Part shown: piece by piece, positions 9,256-18,338 of the stretch
Position numbering within the stretch: position 1 is the first letter of the stretch
How the letters are laid out: each line of letters starts with the position of its first letter
Notes under the pieces: generated by a model
The model's database searches: none
What the model saw: only the letters and a program-made list of their open reading frames with translations
Told to the model about the DNA's origin: nothing
NCBI RefSeq assembly: GCF_002855515.1
Contig: NZ_PKRP01000001.1
Coordinates: 310,001-374,000 of the forward strand
Source of the DNA: Rhizobium sp. TH135
GTDB lineage: Bacteria; Pseudomonadota; Alphaproteobacteria; Rhizobiales; Rhizobiaceae
Length of the DNA stretch: 64,000 bases
Direction: 5' to 3'
Translations under genes and position numbers: made by a program

Positions 9256-9718
9256 GTCCGGCCTCGTGATGGCCACCGTGACCGCCATGCGCATGGTAGG
9301 CCCCGCGCACCGGCTGGAACGGCTCGACGACATCAGTGACCTCGGCGCCGAGACCGATCAGCATCTCGCGGATGACGTGATCGCGCTGGATCAGGATGCG
9401 GCCGGTTTCGATCTGAGCAGCGAGATGCCGGTTGCCGAGATGCCAGGCGAGCTCGATCAGGTGCTGTTCGTCACGTGGACGGATCTCGAACAGCCGCTCC
9501 TCGGCCGCCTGGATCTCGATCGTCGTGCCATCATCAAGCACAAGCCTGTCGCCGTGGTGGAAAAGGACCGGCTCCTTGAGGTCGAGCATGACCATATCAC
9601 CATTGTCGAGATGCAGGAGCTTGCGTCGCAGATGTCGCCCGTCATGGGGAAGCACAACGGTGCCTTCCGGCGCATCGGCGACCGAACCGGCAGGTTTGAA
9701 GGATGTCGCGCGCTGCAT
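9242..9718 (-). CDS. ureE: Urease accessory nickel chaperone UreE
   Basis: A 158-residue metallochaperone that delivers Ni(II) to the urease apoprotein complex. It has the N-terminal peptide-binding domain ([25 protein letters not shown]) and the C-terminal metal-binding domain ([18 protein letters not shown], with the conserved GNRH). The tail is histidine-rich: seven His in the last 17 residues, a Ni-storage type end. The ATG at 9718 has a GGGAG ribosome binding site 5 nt upstream and is preferred over 9775. It overlaps ureF. Confidence 0.95.
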   Translation of the reverse strand: MQRATSFKPAGSVADAPEGTVVLPHDGRHLRRKLLHLDNGDMVMLDLKEPVLFHHGDRLVLDDGTTIEIQAAEERLFEIRPRDEQHLIELAWHLGNRHLAAQIETGRILIQRDHVIREMLIGLGAEVTDVVEPFQPVRGAYHAHGGHGGHHEAGHGHG

Positions 9719-9784
9719 GAAAACTCCCGGCATGACTGTTTTTTGAACCATGCACAGGAATGAGGCATACGGCAAGATCGTTCT

Positions 9785-10666
9785 TCAGCCTCGCCGTCCG
9801 ATCGCGGCGAAAAGTCGAGCATCATCAGGAGCATGCTCGGCCAGCACGGGATCGCCGACCGACAGCGATTGCTCGTGGAAAACCCTGTTGCGACCGCTAT
9901 CCTTGGCAAGGTAAAGCGCCTTATCCGCCCAGGCATAGACGATTTCCGGCCGCTTGCCGGGTTCAAATTCTGCGACACCAGCCGAGATGGTCACACAGAG
10001 TTGAGCCTGATGGTAACTCGCGCTTATCTCGGCCACCCTCAGGCGTGCCTGCTCGACCAGCGCCAGACGCTCCGCAAACGTGCCACCTTTCAGGATCACC
10101 CCAAATTCCTCCCCGCCCAGACGGGCGACGAGGTGCCGATCGCAAAACACCTCTTTCAACACTGATGAGATCGCCTGGATCACCCGGTCGCCGGCCTGGT
10201 GTCCGAAGCGATCATTGATCGACTTGAACCGGTCGATATCGATGATTGCGAGCGAAGCATCCTCCTCCACGGCAGCCAGGGCTTCGTTGAACGCCCGCCG
10301 GTTCGCAAGCCCCGACAGCGTGTCTGTCCGGCTCAAGCGTTCGAACTCTGTGCGCGACAGCATGAGGTCACGGATGACATGCCCAGCGACGAAGGCGAGA
10401 GCGCCCGACAAGACGCCACCAAACAGCCAGGAGAAGGCCACCATCAGCCTGACCGTCTCCTCAAACGGGATCGCCACGAGATCAAGCGCATAGAGGAACG
10501 GCAAGGCGGCCAGCCCGGCAAGACAGCTGATGATGACGGAGCGGAAGCTGACCCGGAGAGCAAAGCTCCAGATCCCACCAGGCCTGTCAAAGCCCTTGAG
10601 ATCGATCTGCTGCCACGGCCGTTTGCCGATGAGAATCACCGCCTGCTCCTTCATGAACATGCTCAT
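9785..10666 (-). CDS. Membrane-anchored GGDEF diguanylate cyclase
   Basis: A 293-residue protein with two membrane helices (about residues 38-60 and 70-92) and a C-terminal GGDEF domain (about 110-280). The active-site loop reads GGEEF within ARLGGEEFGVIL, so catalysis of 2 GTP to cyclic di-GMP is expected. DTLSGLANRRAFNEAL and DIDRFKSINDRFGHQAGD are the usual metal and nucleotide sites. No RxxD inhibitory site is seen just before the loop. No EAL domain follows. It lies between the TIGR02117 gene and ureE, interrupting the urease accessory genes on the same strand. Whether it shares their transcript is unknown. Confidence 0.9.
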   Translation of the reverse strand: MSMFMKEQAVILIGKRPWQQIDLKGFDRPGGIWSFALRVSFRSVIISCLAGLAALPFLYALDLVAIPFEETVRLMVAFSWLFGGVLSGALAFVAGHVIRDLMLSRTEFERLSRTDTLSGLANRRAFNEALAAVEEDASLAIIDIDRFKSINDRFGHQAGDRVIQAISSVLKEVFCDRHLVARLGGEEFGVILKGGTFAERLALVEQARLRVAEISASYHQAQLCVTISAGVAEFEPGKRPEIVYAWADKALYLAKDSGRNRVFHEQSLSVGDPVLAEHAPDDARLFAAIGRRG

Positions 10667-10821
10667 GGCTTAGGCTGCGTCGGTTGGCCTAATCCTAATA
10701 GAATCACTCAAATGCGATCGATCTCGGGATTGAAGGAGGAACCACCTAAAAAGGACGAGCGAAACCCAATCACGGAATTGGGAGCTCAACCGCAACGGCC
10801 AACGAAGGCCACTCCGCACCC

Positions 10822-11505
10822 TCAGGCGCCGTGATGCAGATCGATGGAAAGGTCCAGCATTTGCGGCAAAGGCGTCCACCAGCCGGTCCGGACCCCGGAG
10901 CTGCGCAGCATGGACGCCGTCCAGGTGTTGCAGCCGACAAACGCGTTGAATGATCCTTCCGCCTCGAAAAAGGCATCGTCAAACCCGTAAACCGCCCCAG
11001 GGATCGGCACAGGTTCCCCATTCTCCCGAACGAAGCTTGCGCGGATCGCAGCAATCATCCGGCTGCGGCCCTCACCCGTGACATCAAGAGGACGAACCGC
11101 CGGATGCGACCGATCGATCGCGCCTGCAACCGAGGCATGCAGCACCGAACGATCTATCGTCAGCGCCCGCAACACCGGCAGCGGTCGAATATCACCCCAG
11201 GTCGGCGTCTCGATATAGAAGGATCGACCGCCCCAGCCGATGATCAGATACTCGATGCCGGGCATATCGATCGGCAGCCCCGCCGGAATGAGATCGGCGA
11301 AAGCCGCCCGTACCTCGTCATCGAGCGGCAGCGCGATATCCGTATGGATCGGATTGGCGAGAAGCAGGATCTGACTGCCGGAACCAAAGGAGGCCGCAGC
11401 CGGCGACGTCAGCGGGCGAGGCACGAGAGTGCCGAGAGCCAGTGAAACAAGCAAAGCGGCCAGGAGGCCGCCCAGCCATTTCGCCAGTCGAGCAGCTCTG
11501 CCCAT
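10822..11505 (-). CDS. TIGR02117 (DUF2459) family urease-region protein
   Basis: A 227-residue protein of a family named for its frequent location in urease operons. Its biochemical role is not known. It starts with a membrane anchor or signal peptide (about residues 8-26), followed by NPIHTDIALPL, IIGWGGRSFYIETPTWGD and a C-terminal GCNTWTASMLRSSGVRTGWWTP. The conserved His, Cys and Asn suggest a papain-like or amidase-like fold exposed to the periplasm. That is inference. Its ATG overlaps the ureC stop codon by one base (TGATG), so translation is coupled to urease. Confidence 0.82.
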   Translation of the reverse strand: MGRAARLAKWLGGLLAALLVSLALGTLVPRPLTSPAAASFGSGSQILLLANPIHTDIALPLDDEVRAAFADLIPAGLPIDMPGIEYLIIGWGGRSFYIETPTWGDIRPLPVLRALTIDRSVLHASVAGAIDRSHPAVRPLDVTGEGRSRMIAAIRASFVRENGEPVPIPGAVYGFDDAFFEAEGSFNAFVGCNTWTASMLRSSGVRTGWWTPLPQMLDLSIDLHHGA

Positions 11506-13217
11506 CAGAACAGGAAATATCGTTGCGCCATCGGGAGCTTCGTCGCCGGCTCGCAGGTCAGCAATTCGCCATCGGCGCGCACTTCATAAGTCTCCGGATC
11601 CACTTCCACATGCGGCGTCAAGTCGTTGTGGATCATCGACTTCTTCGAAATGCCGCCACGGGTGTTCTTGACCGCCACGAGCTGCTTCGCGACGCCGAGA
11701 CGGTTGCCGAGGCCGGCATCGAGCGCGGCCTGGCTGACGAAGGTCACCGACGTATTGGTGCGCGCCTTGCCATAGGCACCGAACATCGGGCGGTAATGCA
11801 CCGGCTGCGGCGTCGGGATCGAGGCGTTCGGATCGCCCATCGGGGCGGCGGCAATCATGCCCCCCATCAGGATCATATCAGGCTTTACGCCAAAGAAGGC
11901 CGGGTTCCAGATGACGAGATCGGCGCGCTTGCCGACTTCGACCGATCCGATCTCATGGGACACCCCATGCGCGATCGCCGGGTTGATCGTGTATTTCGCG
12001 ATATAGCGCTTGGCGCGCATATTGTCATTGTCGCCGGTCTCCGACGGCAGGGCACCGCGCTGGCGCTTCATCTTGTCAGCCGTCTGCCAGGTGCGGATGA
12101 TCACTTCGCCGACGCGGCCCATGGCCTGGCTGTCGGACGAGATGATCGAGAAAGCACCGATATCGTGCAGGATATCTTCCGCCGCGATCGTTTCCTTGCG
12201 GATGCGGCTTTCGGCAAAGGCGATATCCTCAGGGATCGACGACGACAGGTGATGGCAGACCATCAGCATATCGAGATGCTCGGCAATCGTGTTCACGGTA
12301 TAGGGCCGCGTCGGATTGGTCGACGACGGGATGACGTTCATCTGGCCGCAGATCTTGATGATATCTGGTGCATGGCCGCCGCCCGCCCCTTCCGTATGGA
12401 AGGCATGGATGGTGCGGCCACGGATGGCGTTGACGGTGTCCTCGACGAAGCCGCTTTCGTTCAGCGTATCCGTATGGATCATCACCTGCACATCGTATTG
12501 ATCGGCAACCGACAGGCAGCAGTCGATGGCAGCAGGCGTCGTGCCCCAGTCCTCATGCAGCTTGAGCGAGGTAGCGCCGCCGAGCACCATTTCCTCGAGC
12601 GCGCCGGGCAGCGAAGCATTGCCCTTGCCGGCAAAGGCGAGGTTCATCGGGAAGGCATCGGCGGCCTCGATCATGCGGGCGATATGCCAGGGACCCGGTG
12701 TGCAGGTCGTGGCAAGCGTACCATGCGCCGGCCCCGTGCCGCCGCCCAGCATGCAGGTGAGGCCCGACATCAGCGCCTCCTCAATCTGCTGCGGGCAGAT
12801 GAAGTGAATATGCGCATCCATGCCGCCGGCAGTGACGATCTTGCCTTCGCCCGCAATCGCTTCGGTGCCGGGACCGACGATGATGTTGACGCCGGGCTGC
12901 GTATCCGGATTGCCGGCCTTGCCGATCGCAACGATGCGACCGTCCTTGAGGCCGATATCGGCCTTCACGATACCCCAGTGATCGAGGATCAGCGCATTGG
13001 TGATGACGGTATCGACGGCGCCGTTCGCCCGCGTCACCTGGCTCTGGCCCATGCCGTCGCGGATGACCTTGCCGCCACCGAACTTCACCTCTTCGCCATA
13101 GGTGGTGAAATCCTTCTCCACCTCGATGAACAGTTCCGTATCGGCAAGACGCACCTTGTCGCCTGTGGTCGGGCCGAACATCGAGGCATAGGCGGCGCGG
13201 GACATCTTGAAGGACAT
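11505..13217 (-). CDS. ureC: Urease alpha subunit UreC
   Basis: The 570-residue catalytic subunit, hydrolysing urea to ammonia and carbamate at a dinuclear nickel centre. Key residues are visible: the Ni ligands H136 and H138 in GGMDAHIHF, carbamylated K219 in SLKLHEDWG, further His ligands in [12 protein letters not shown] and [14 protein letters not shown], the catalytic flap sequence MVCHHL, and the Asp ligand in SSDSQAMGR. Full length. AAGGAG lies 10 nt before the ATG at 13217, and the ATG at 13205 would also be possible. It follows ureB and the small LprI-like gene and is coupled to the TIGR02117 gene. Confidence 0.98.
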   Translation of the reverse strand: MSFKMSRAAYASMFGPTTGDKVRLADTELFIEVEKDFTTYGEEVKFGGGKVIRDGMGQSQVTRANGAVDTVITNALILDHWGIVKADIGLKDGRIVAIGKAGNPDTQPGVNIIVGPGTEAIAGEGKIVTAGGMDAHIHFICPQQIEEALMSGLTCMLGGGTGPAHGTLATTCTPGPWHIARMIEAADAFPMNLAFAGKGNASLPGALEEMVLGGATSLKLHEDWGTTPAAIDCCLSVADQYDVQVMIHTDTLNESGFVEDTVNAIRGRTIHAFHTEGAGGGHAPDIIKICGQMNVIPSSTNPTRPYTVNTIAEHLDMLMVCHHLSSSIPEDIAFAESRIRKETIAAEDILHDIGAFSIISSDSQAMGRVGEVIIRTWQTADKMKRQRGALPSETGDNDNMRAKRYIAKYTINPAIAHGVSHEIGSVEVGKRADLVIWNPAFFGVKPDMILMGGMIAAAPMGDPNASIPTPQPVHYRPMFGAYGKARTNTSVTFVSQAALDAGLGNRLGVAKQLVAVKNTRGGISKKSMIHNDLTPHVEVDPETYEVRADGELLTCEPATKLPMAQRYFLF

Positions 13218-13337
13218 GGGTCTCAGGCTCCTTGGGAGAGGGCGGTTGTCTTTGGAAGGGCGCGGATGAGAGACCGCGTCATGCTGGCACGATCGATGCC
13301 GACTCGGTCTCGCAGGTTTGCGTCTCGGTTCAAACAG

Positions 13338-13772
13338 TCAGTTGGCATAGACCGACCCCAGGCTCTTCAGTTCTTCCGTACGGCGCGTCGTCAACTCGGC
13401 GAGGCAGGACGAGACGATCAGCGGCTGCATCGAACCGCCCTCGACCGAATAGCCCTCGACGTCGCAGGCCGCGTCTCGATAGGCGAGCCAGGCACGTTGG
13501 GAAGCAAGCAGCCGCTTGGCAGCCCCGTTATTGTCGGAGGCTGGCGACGCCTTGTCCCAGGCGAGCATGGCTGCACGCGTCTCCGCCCATTGCGCATTCA
13601 TCGCGGCATCGGCTTTTCGGTAGTCATCAGCCGCGCACTGGTTCATGTCGGCCTGGGTCTGGGCATTGCTGCAGTCGACGGGGCGCACGTCCTCGCTCGA
13701 TGCCGGCGCGTCCTTGAGCAAGACGCAGCCACAGAGCATCAGGATCATGCTCCAGTTCATCGCTCGCCCCAT
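13338..13772 (-). CDS. LprI-like (DUF1311) putative lipoprotein in the urease operon
   Basis: A 144-residue secreted protein. The N terminus MGRAMNWSMILMLCGC carries a possible lipobox (LCGC), so it may be a lipoprotein. The mature part has the DUF1311/LprI layout: DCSNAQTQADMNQCAADDYRKAD, a helical segment, LLASQRAWLAYRDAACDVE, and SSCLAELTTRRTEEL, with paired cysteines. Relatives include lysozyme inhibitors. The frame can be read from a GTG at 13778, but the ATG at 13772 keeps the basic n-region. It separates ureB and ureC, which are normally adjacent or fused. Confidence 0.75.
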   Translation of the reverse strand: MGRAMNWSMILMLCGCVLLKDAPASSEDVRPVDCSNAQTQADMNQCAADDYRKADAAMNAQWAETRAAMLAWDKASPASDNNGAAKRLLASQRAWLAYRDAACDVEGYSVEGGSMQPLIVSSCLAELTTRRTEELKSLGSVYAN

Positions 13773-13796
13773 GGCCACGCCCCTGATCGCTGCATG

Positions 13797-14102
13797 TCAG
13801 AGGCCACCCATGACCTGCTGGCGGAAACCATAGACTTCGCGCTTGCCGGAGAGAGGGATCAGCGTGACCTGCCGTGTCTGCCCCGGCTCGAAGCGCACGG
13901 CAGTCCCTGCCGGAATGTCCAGGCGCATGCCACGCGCCTGTTCGCGCTCGAAGATCAGCCCGGCATTGGTCTCGTAGAAATGATAGTGGCTGCCGACCTG
14001 CACCGGCCGGTCGCCGCTGTTGGAGACTTCGATCGTCACGGTCGGATGGCCGGCATTCAGTTCGATTTCGCCAGGCGCGGCAATGATTTCACCGGGGATC
14101 AT
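13797..14102 (-). CDS. ureB: Urease beta subunit UreB
   Basis: A 101-residue structural subunit of the (alpha-beta-gamma)3 urease. Recognised by [18 protein letters not shown] at the start, the core [28 protein letters not shown], and [34 protein letters not shown]. Full length for a separate beta subunit. It sits between DUF1272 and the LprI-like gene on the same strand. Confidence 0.97.
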   Translation of the reverse strand: MIPGEIIAAPGEIELNAGHPTVTIEVSNSGDRPVQVGSHYHFYETNAGLIFEREQARGMRLDIPAGTAVRFEPGQTRQVTLIPLSGKREVYGFRQQVMGGL

Positions 14103-14122
14103 CGATCTCTCCTTGAGCAGGT

Positions 14123-14377
14123 TCAGGCAGCGCGCGAAGGCTGGCAGCCCTCGGCCTTGAGGATGCGTTTGGTAGAAGCCGGATTATTGGCGAGCTTTCC
14201 GGCAGGCCGGATCGGCCGACGCACCAGTTCACCGCCGCAATTCGGGCAGATGCCGGCAAGCGTGGTTTCGGCGCAATCGGCGCAATAGGTGCATTCGAAG
14301 CTGCAGATCATCGCCAGGCTTTCCGGCGGCAGATCCTTGTCGCAGCACTCGCAATTGGGTCGAAGTTCCAGCGCCAT
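14123..14377 (-). CDS. DUF1272 cysteine-rich small protein
   Basis: An 84-residue protein whose first 55 residues carry eight cysteines: the pairs CECC, CSFEC, CADC and CPNC, in a treble-clef or zinc-ribbon-like arrangement. This is the DUF1272 family. The C-terminal part is basic and without obvious structure. A bound zinc, or possibly nickel, is likely, but no function is established. It lies between ureA and ureB with short gaps (10 and 20 bp), so it is made together with urease. Confidence 0.85.
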   Translation of the reverse strand: MALELRPNCECCDKDLPPESLAMICSFECTYCADCAETTLAGICPNCGGELVRRPIRPAGKLANNPASTKRILKAEGCQPSRAA

Positions 14378-14387
14378 GTCCAGGTCC

Positions 14388-14690
14388 TCAGCGGATGGGT
14401 TCGTGCACGGTCACGAGCTTCGTGCCATCGGGGAAGGTCGCTTCGATCTGTACGTCGTGGATCATCTCGGCAATGCCCTCCATTACCTGGTCGCGGGTGA
14501 TGACATGGGCGCCCGCCTCCATCAGATCCGCCACCATTCGGCCGTCACGCGCACCTTCGACGACGAAGTCGGTGATCAGCGCAATCGCTTCTGGATAGTT
14601 GAGCTTCACGCCCCGTTCCAGCCGACGACGGGCGACCATGGCGGCCATCGCGATCAGCAGTTTGTCCTTTTCCCGCGGCGTCAGATTCAT
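14388..14690 (-). CDS. ureA: Urease gamma subunit UreA
   Basis: A 100-residue structural subunit. It opens with [20 protein letters not shown], followed by [14 protein letters not shown], the EGARDGR segment and the end LVTVHEPI, all diagnostic of urease gamma. Full length. It lies 22 bp after ureD. Confidence 0.97.
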   Translation of the reverse strand: MNLTPREKDKLLIAMAAMVARRRLERGVKLNYPEAIALITDFVVEGARDGRMVADLMEAGAHVITRDQVMEGIAEMIHDVQIEATFPDGTKLVTVHEPIR

Positions 14691-14712
14691 GCGTGCTCCA
14701 ATGGCGTGATCG

Positions 14713-15531
14713 TCAGAGATTCCAGACTTTTGGCACAGACGCGCCCCCGCGCAAGGCCGAAATGACGGGCAACAGGATTTTTCTCAAGGCAAAGCCGTCA
14801 GGGGCGGCCACACGGGCAACAAGCTTGCCTTGCCAATGACTTACGCCGCCCATTTCTTCACCGATCTGCTCACGAATTGGGCGGATCAGCGCTTCGGCAC
14901 GCGGGCTGACGAGGATCACCGTGGCAAAGGCAACACGCCCGGCCAACACCGCCGGAGATGCCACGAGGCCGGCGACATCCCCACCGAGCTTCAGCTCTTC
15001 GGCATGAAGAAGCTGGCCTCCACGGCGGATCCGCCAGCGGTCGCGAACCAAACCGGCATTCATCGCCTCGCCCATGGCCTTGCGGCCGAGCAGGATTGCC
15101 TCGACGGCCAAAAATTCGGCGTCCTCGGCGAGGTCGGCCTCCAACCGGCGCGTGAGCGATGCGTTGTCGAAGAGAATGCTTTCCTGCGGCAGCCAGTGCA
15201 TGCGGGCGCCCTCGCCCACCTCGATGCGTGTGGTGATTTGGCCAGTGCCGGCAGAAGCCTTGTAGATCTTTTCGCAGGCCTGCGTGGTTGCGGTTAGGAA
15301 GCAACCGGGACCGGCCCTGAAACTCCAGTCAAACTGGTCACCACCGGTGATACCGCCGGCGGTGTTGATAATAACGGCCTCAAGCTCGTCGCTGAAGGTC
15401 TCGGGCAGGCGGATCTTCGCCGCCCCTTCCTGATAAAGTTCGGCGATGCGCGTGCGCCCGCCGAGCGACTTCGTCACAAGTCGTCCGACACCAACGGCGC
15501 GTTGCTGTCTGGTTTGCTGGATGGGCTGCAC
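14713..15531 (-). CDS. ureD: Urease accessory protein UreD
   Basis: The accessory scaffold (UreD/UreH) that binds apo-urease and receives UreF and UreG. Core motifs are [43 protein letters not shown] and GRKAMGE. The open frame reaches 15645, but the only start fitting the family length is a GTG at 15531, preceded by a purine-rich CAGGGGACAAG. This gives 272 residues. The first 58 bp would then overlap the 3' end of the esterase gene, coupling the two genes. The start codon is inferred, the product is clear. Confidence 0.93.
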   Translation of the reverse strand: MQPIQQTRQQRAVGVGRLVTKSLGGRTRIAELYQEGAAKIRLPETFSDELEAVIINTAGGITGGDQFDWSFRAGPGCFLTATTQACEKIYKASAGTGQITTRIEVGEGARMHWLPQESILFDNASLTRRLEADLAEDAEFLAVEAILLGRKAMGEAMNAGLVRDRWRIRRGGQLLHAEELKLGGDVAGLVASPAVLAGRVAFATVILVSPRAEALIRPIREQIGEEMGGVSHWQGKLVARVAAPDGFALRKILLPVISALRGGASVPKVWNL

Positions 15532-16601
15532 CTTGTCCCCTGCCCGCCATCGCTGATCGCGGCGGTTTTCTGTTTGTCGCTGCAGGCAGCGTCGACCGCG
15601 ACTGTCGCAATCATCTCGCCGCCCGAGGCCTTGAAGAATTCCCACATTCTGTCGGTCGCATCAACCTCGCGGATCGCCTTGTCGCCATTGGAGGCAAGGC
15701 GGAAGCGGACCGTGCGGGCTGGCCAGGCGTGGTCGGCGCTGGCAATCACATAGGAGACGACACTGGTGCCCGCACGGCAACCGGCGTAGGTCGCCACGTC
15801 GGCATTTTCGCCTGTCTCAAGCGAGGCTCGTGTCTCGCAGCCATTCAGCTCGGCCCAGCGGTTGAGCGCCACTTCGCCGCCGTAGCGCCAATAGGCCCGG
15901 CCACCGCCTTCGAACGGATTGACGTGATCCTTCTTGCCGGAAAACGCGATGATCGACACCGGACGACTCGGCTGGCAGCTTTCCCGCCGCGGCTGCCAGA
16001 CACCGTTTTCCTCGACCGGAGTACCGGCGCGCAGGCCCATGACAAAGCCGGCGGCGGCAAAATCGCCGAAGCCGTTGCAGATGTATTGCGACAGCATCCG
16101 CCCGCCGCCGGAATAGCCGGAGGCGTAAACCTTGGTGGCGTCGATGCAGAGCTTATCCTTGGCAAGCTTCAGAAGCTCACGAATGGCGGCGGATTCATCT
16201 GCTCCCTCACCCGCGGTGACACCGGGCACGTTCCAGGCATGGGTGTTCGGCAATTCGCCCTTCAGGCTGCCAGCGAGCGCCATGACCACGAAGCCCTCGC
16301 GCTCGGCAACCTCGTTCCAGTGGCTGCGGCCGAGCTGAACCTTGGGATTGCTGTTCGATCCATGGAAATCGAGAACCAGCGGAACCTTCTTCTTGCCCGT
16401 ATAGCTCGACGGAATGACATAGACCGCCTCGCGCTCCACGCCACCGGACTGGAAAGTGAGGCGATATTGGCCGGGCTCGATCGGGCTGCCGCAAGTGGCA
16501 GCCTGTGCGGCAGCGGTCGAGATACCAAAGAGAAAGAGCCCCGCGACCACGCGCAGTACGCCGCGTGCCCGCACGTGTGGGAATACCGTGCTGGTCGTCA
16601 T
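15474..16601 (-). CDS. Secreted PHB-depolymerase/feruloyl-esterase-type alpha/beta hydrolase
   Basis: A 375-residue secreted esterase of the LpqC/Esterase_PHB family. The ATG at 16601 has AGAAGG upstream and gives a signal peptide ending near TAAAQAATC. The hydrolase core shows [14 protein letters not shown] (oxyanion region), [14 protein letters not shown] (nucleophile Ser in GYSGG) and [11 protein letters not shown] (catalytic His). The substrate may be a polyester, a feruloyl ester or another ester; the sequence does not decide. It lies between urtE and ureD and overlaps ureD. That is an unusual place for such an enzyme and implies co-expression with urea use. Confidence 0.8.
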   Translation of the reverse strand: MTTSTVFPHVRARGVLRVVAGLFLFGISTAAAQAATCGSPIEPGQYRLTFQSGGVEREAVYVIPSSYTGKKKVPLVLDFHGSNSNPKVQLGRSHWNEVAEREGFVVMALAGSLKGELPNTHAWNVPGVTAGEGADESAAIRELLKLAKDKLCIDATKVYASGYSGGGRMLSQYICNGFGDFAAAGFVMGLRAGTPVEENGVWQPRRESCQPSRPVSIIAFSGKKDHVNPFEGGGRAYWRYGGEVALNRWAELNGCETRASLETGENADVATYAGCRAGTSVVSYVIASADHAWPARTVRFRLASNGDKAIREVDATDRMWEFFKASGGEMIATVAVDAACSDKQKTAAISDGGQGTRCSPSSKPDSNAPLVSDDL

Positions 16602-16698
16602 GGATGTGCCTTCTGTTCGCAGATGCGCGTTTAATACCACGCGTGTCCCCAGCATCAACCCGACTTCGCTAATAAATCATCAACCCTGTCTTGCAAAA

Positions 16699-17394
16699 TC
16701 ACACGGTCAGATGACGCCGCGCTTCCGGCGTATCGAGCGTCTCGGCCGCCCCCTGATGCACGATCTCGCCGCGATCCATGATGTAAACGTGATCGGCGAG
16801 CTCCCGGCAAAAATCGAGATATTGCTCGACGAGCAGGATCGCCATGCCGGTCGTGTCGCGCAGATAACGGATCGCCCGGCCGATATCCTTGATGATCGAC
16901 GGCTGGATGCCCTCGGTCGGCTCATCCAGCACCAGGATCTTCGGCCGCGTCACCATGGCCCGCCCGATCGCCAGTTGCTGCTGCTGCCCACCGGACAAGT
17001 CGCCGCCGCGCCGCGACAGCATCGTGTCCAAGACCGGGAAGAGCGCGAAGATATCATCCGGGATGAAGCGGTCCTTGCGGTCGAGCGGCGCATAGCCGGT
17101 CTCGAGGTTTTCCCGGACGGTCAAAAGCGGAAAGATCTCGCGGCCCTGCGGCACATAGCCGACGCCGGTCCGCGCCCGGTTGAACGGCGCCATGCCGTTG
17201 AGCTTTTGGCCGTTGAAGGTGATCGTGCCCGCCGACACCGCATGCTGGCCGGTAATCGCCCGCAGAAGCGAGGACTTGCCGACCCCGTTGCGCCCTAGCA
17301 CGCAGGTTATCTTGCCCATCTCGGCATTGATGGACACGCCGCGCAGCGCCTGGGCGGCACCGTAGTGGAGATTGACGTTTTCGACTGTCAGCAT
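16699..17394 (-). CDS. urtE: Urea ABC transporter ATP-binding protein UrtE
   Basis: A 231-residue LivF-type ATPase powering urea import. Walker A is GRNGVGKSS, the signature LSGGQQQQLAIGRA, Walker B ILVLDEPTEG. The segment TEGIQPSIIKDIGRAI is characteristic of UrtE as against LivF. It is the last gene of urtABCDE, separated from urtD by a repeat element of about 140 bp. Confidence 0.94.
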   Translation of the reverse strand: MLTVENVNLHYGAAQALRGVSINAEMGKITCVLGRNGVGKSSLLRAITGQHAVSAGTITFNGQKLNGMAPFNRARTGVGYVPQGREIFPLLTVRENLETGYAPLDRKDRFIPDDIFALFPVLDTMLSRRGGDLSGGQQQQLAIGRAMVTRPKILVLDEPTEGIQPSIIKDIGRAIRYLRDTTGMAILLVEQYLDFCRELADHVYIMDRGEIVHQGAAETLDTPEARRHLTV

Positions 17395-17420
17395 GGCAAT
17401 TCTCTTTTCATCTCTAAGTC

Positions 17421-17556
17421 GCCCCTCATCCGGCTGCCGCCACCTTCTCCCCGCAAGCGGGGGAGAAGATCCCGTGCCGCTGCCCTCCGAGCCGCTGAGG
17501 TCTCGGCGGGCAGGTCCCCTCTCCCCGCTTGCGGGGAGAGGGGAAGGGTGAGGGGC
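17421..17556. repeat. Rhizobial intergenic palindromic repeat between urtD and urtE
   Basis: An imperfectly palindromic element begins GCCCCTCA and ends TGAGGGGC. It contains two hairpins built from the same unit: one around 17444-17466 (CTTCTCCCCGC / GCGGGGGAGAAG) and a perfect one at 17517-17543 (CCCCTCTCCCCGC / GCGGGGAGAGGGG). Such elements are common between genes of Rhizobiaceae. Here it lies inside an operon, where it could stabilise or attenuate the transcript before urtE. Confidence 0.75.
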
Positions 17557-17578
17557 AAAAGCGCCCGAGCACCCATCC

Positions 17579-18334
17579 TCACCGCCCCAGATAATTCTCG
17601 ATGACCTTCTGGTCGTTCGAGACGAAATCGATCGAGCCCTCGGCTAGCACTGACCCTTCCGCCAGACACGTCACCTTGACGCCGAGATCGCGGATGAAGC
17701 CCATGTCGTGTTCGACGACGACGACAGAGCGGGTCTTGGCGATTTCCTTGAGCAGAATGGCGGTCTCCGCCGTCTCCGCATCGGTCATACCGGCGACCGG
17801 CTCGTCGACGAGCAGAAGCTTCGGCTCCTGAGCGAGCAGCATGCCGATTTCCAGCCACTGCTTCTGGCCGTGGGAGAGATTGGCGGCCAGCTCGTCCTTG
17901 CGATGGGTCAGACGAACTGTCTCGAGGATCTCCTCGATGCGCGCCTTGTCTTCGGACGACAGGCTGTAGAACAGCGTGGCAAAGACACCGCGCTTGCGGT
18001 TCAGCGCCAGTTCCAGATTGTTCCAGACCGTATGGCTTTCGAACACCGTCGGCTTCTGGAATTTTCGGCCGATCCCAAGCTGGGCGATCTCGGCCTCGTC
18101 CTTCTTGGTGAGGTCGATCTTGCCGCCGTCGAAGAACACCTCGCCGCTGTCGGGCCGGGTCTTGCCGGTGATGATGTCCATCATCGTCGTCTTGCCGGCG
18201 CCGTTCGGGCCGATGATCGCCCGAAGCTCGCCAGGCTCGACAATGAAGGACAAGGAATTGAGAGCCTTGAAGCCGTCGAAGGAAACGGAGACGCCGTTGA
18301 GATAGAGCAGGCTTGAAGTGGTTTGGTCGCTCAT
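17579..18334 (-). CDS. urtD: Urea ABC transporter ATP-binding protein UrtD
   Basis: A 251-residue LivG-type ATPase. Walker A is GPNGAGKTT, the signature LSHGQKQWLEIGM, Walker B LLLVDEPVAGM. The LSHGQKQWLEI wording is typical of UrtD. The ATG at 18334 is directly preceded by an in-frame GTG at 18337. The gene begins 4 bp after the urtC stop. Confidence 0.94.
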   Translation of the reverse strand: MSDQTTSSLLYLNGVSVSFDGFKALNSLSFIVEPGELRAIIGPNGAGKTTMMDIITGKTRPDSGEVFFDGGKIDLTKKDEAEIAQLGIGRKFQKPTVFESHTVWNNLELALNRKRGVFATLFYSLSSEDKARIEEILETVRLTHRKDELAANLSHGQKQWLEIGMLLAQEPKLLLVDEPVAGMTDAETAETAILLKEIAKTRSVVVVEHDMGFIRDLGVKVTCLAEGSVLAEGSIDFVSNDQKVIENYLGR

Positions 18335-18338
18335 CACA

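Noticed and set aside
11442-14288. A 948-residue open frame antisense to ureC, the LprI-like gene and ureB
   Set aside because: It spans several well-supported urease genes on the other strand and reads as the Arg/His-rich mirror of their codons. A long shadow frame in GC-rich DNA.
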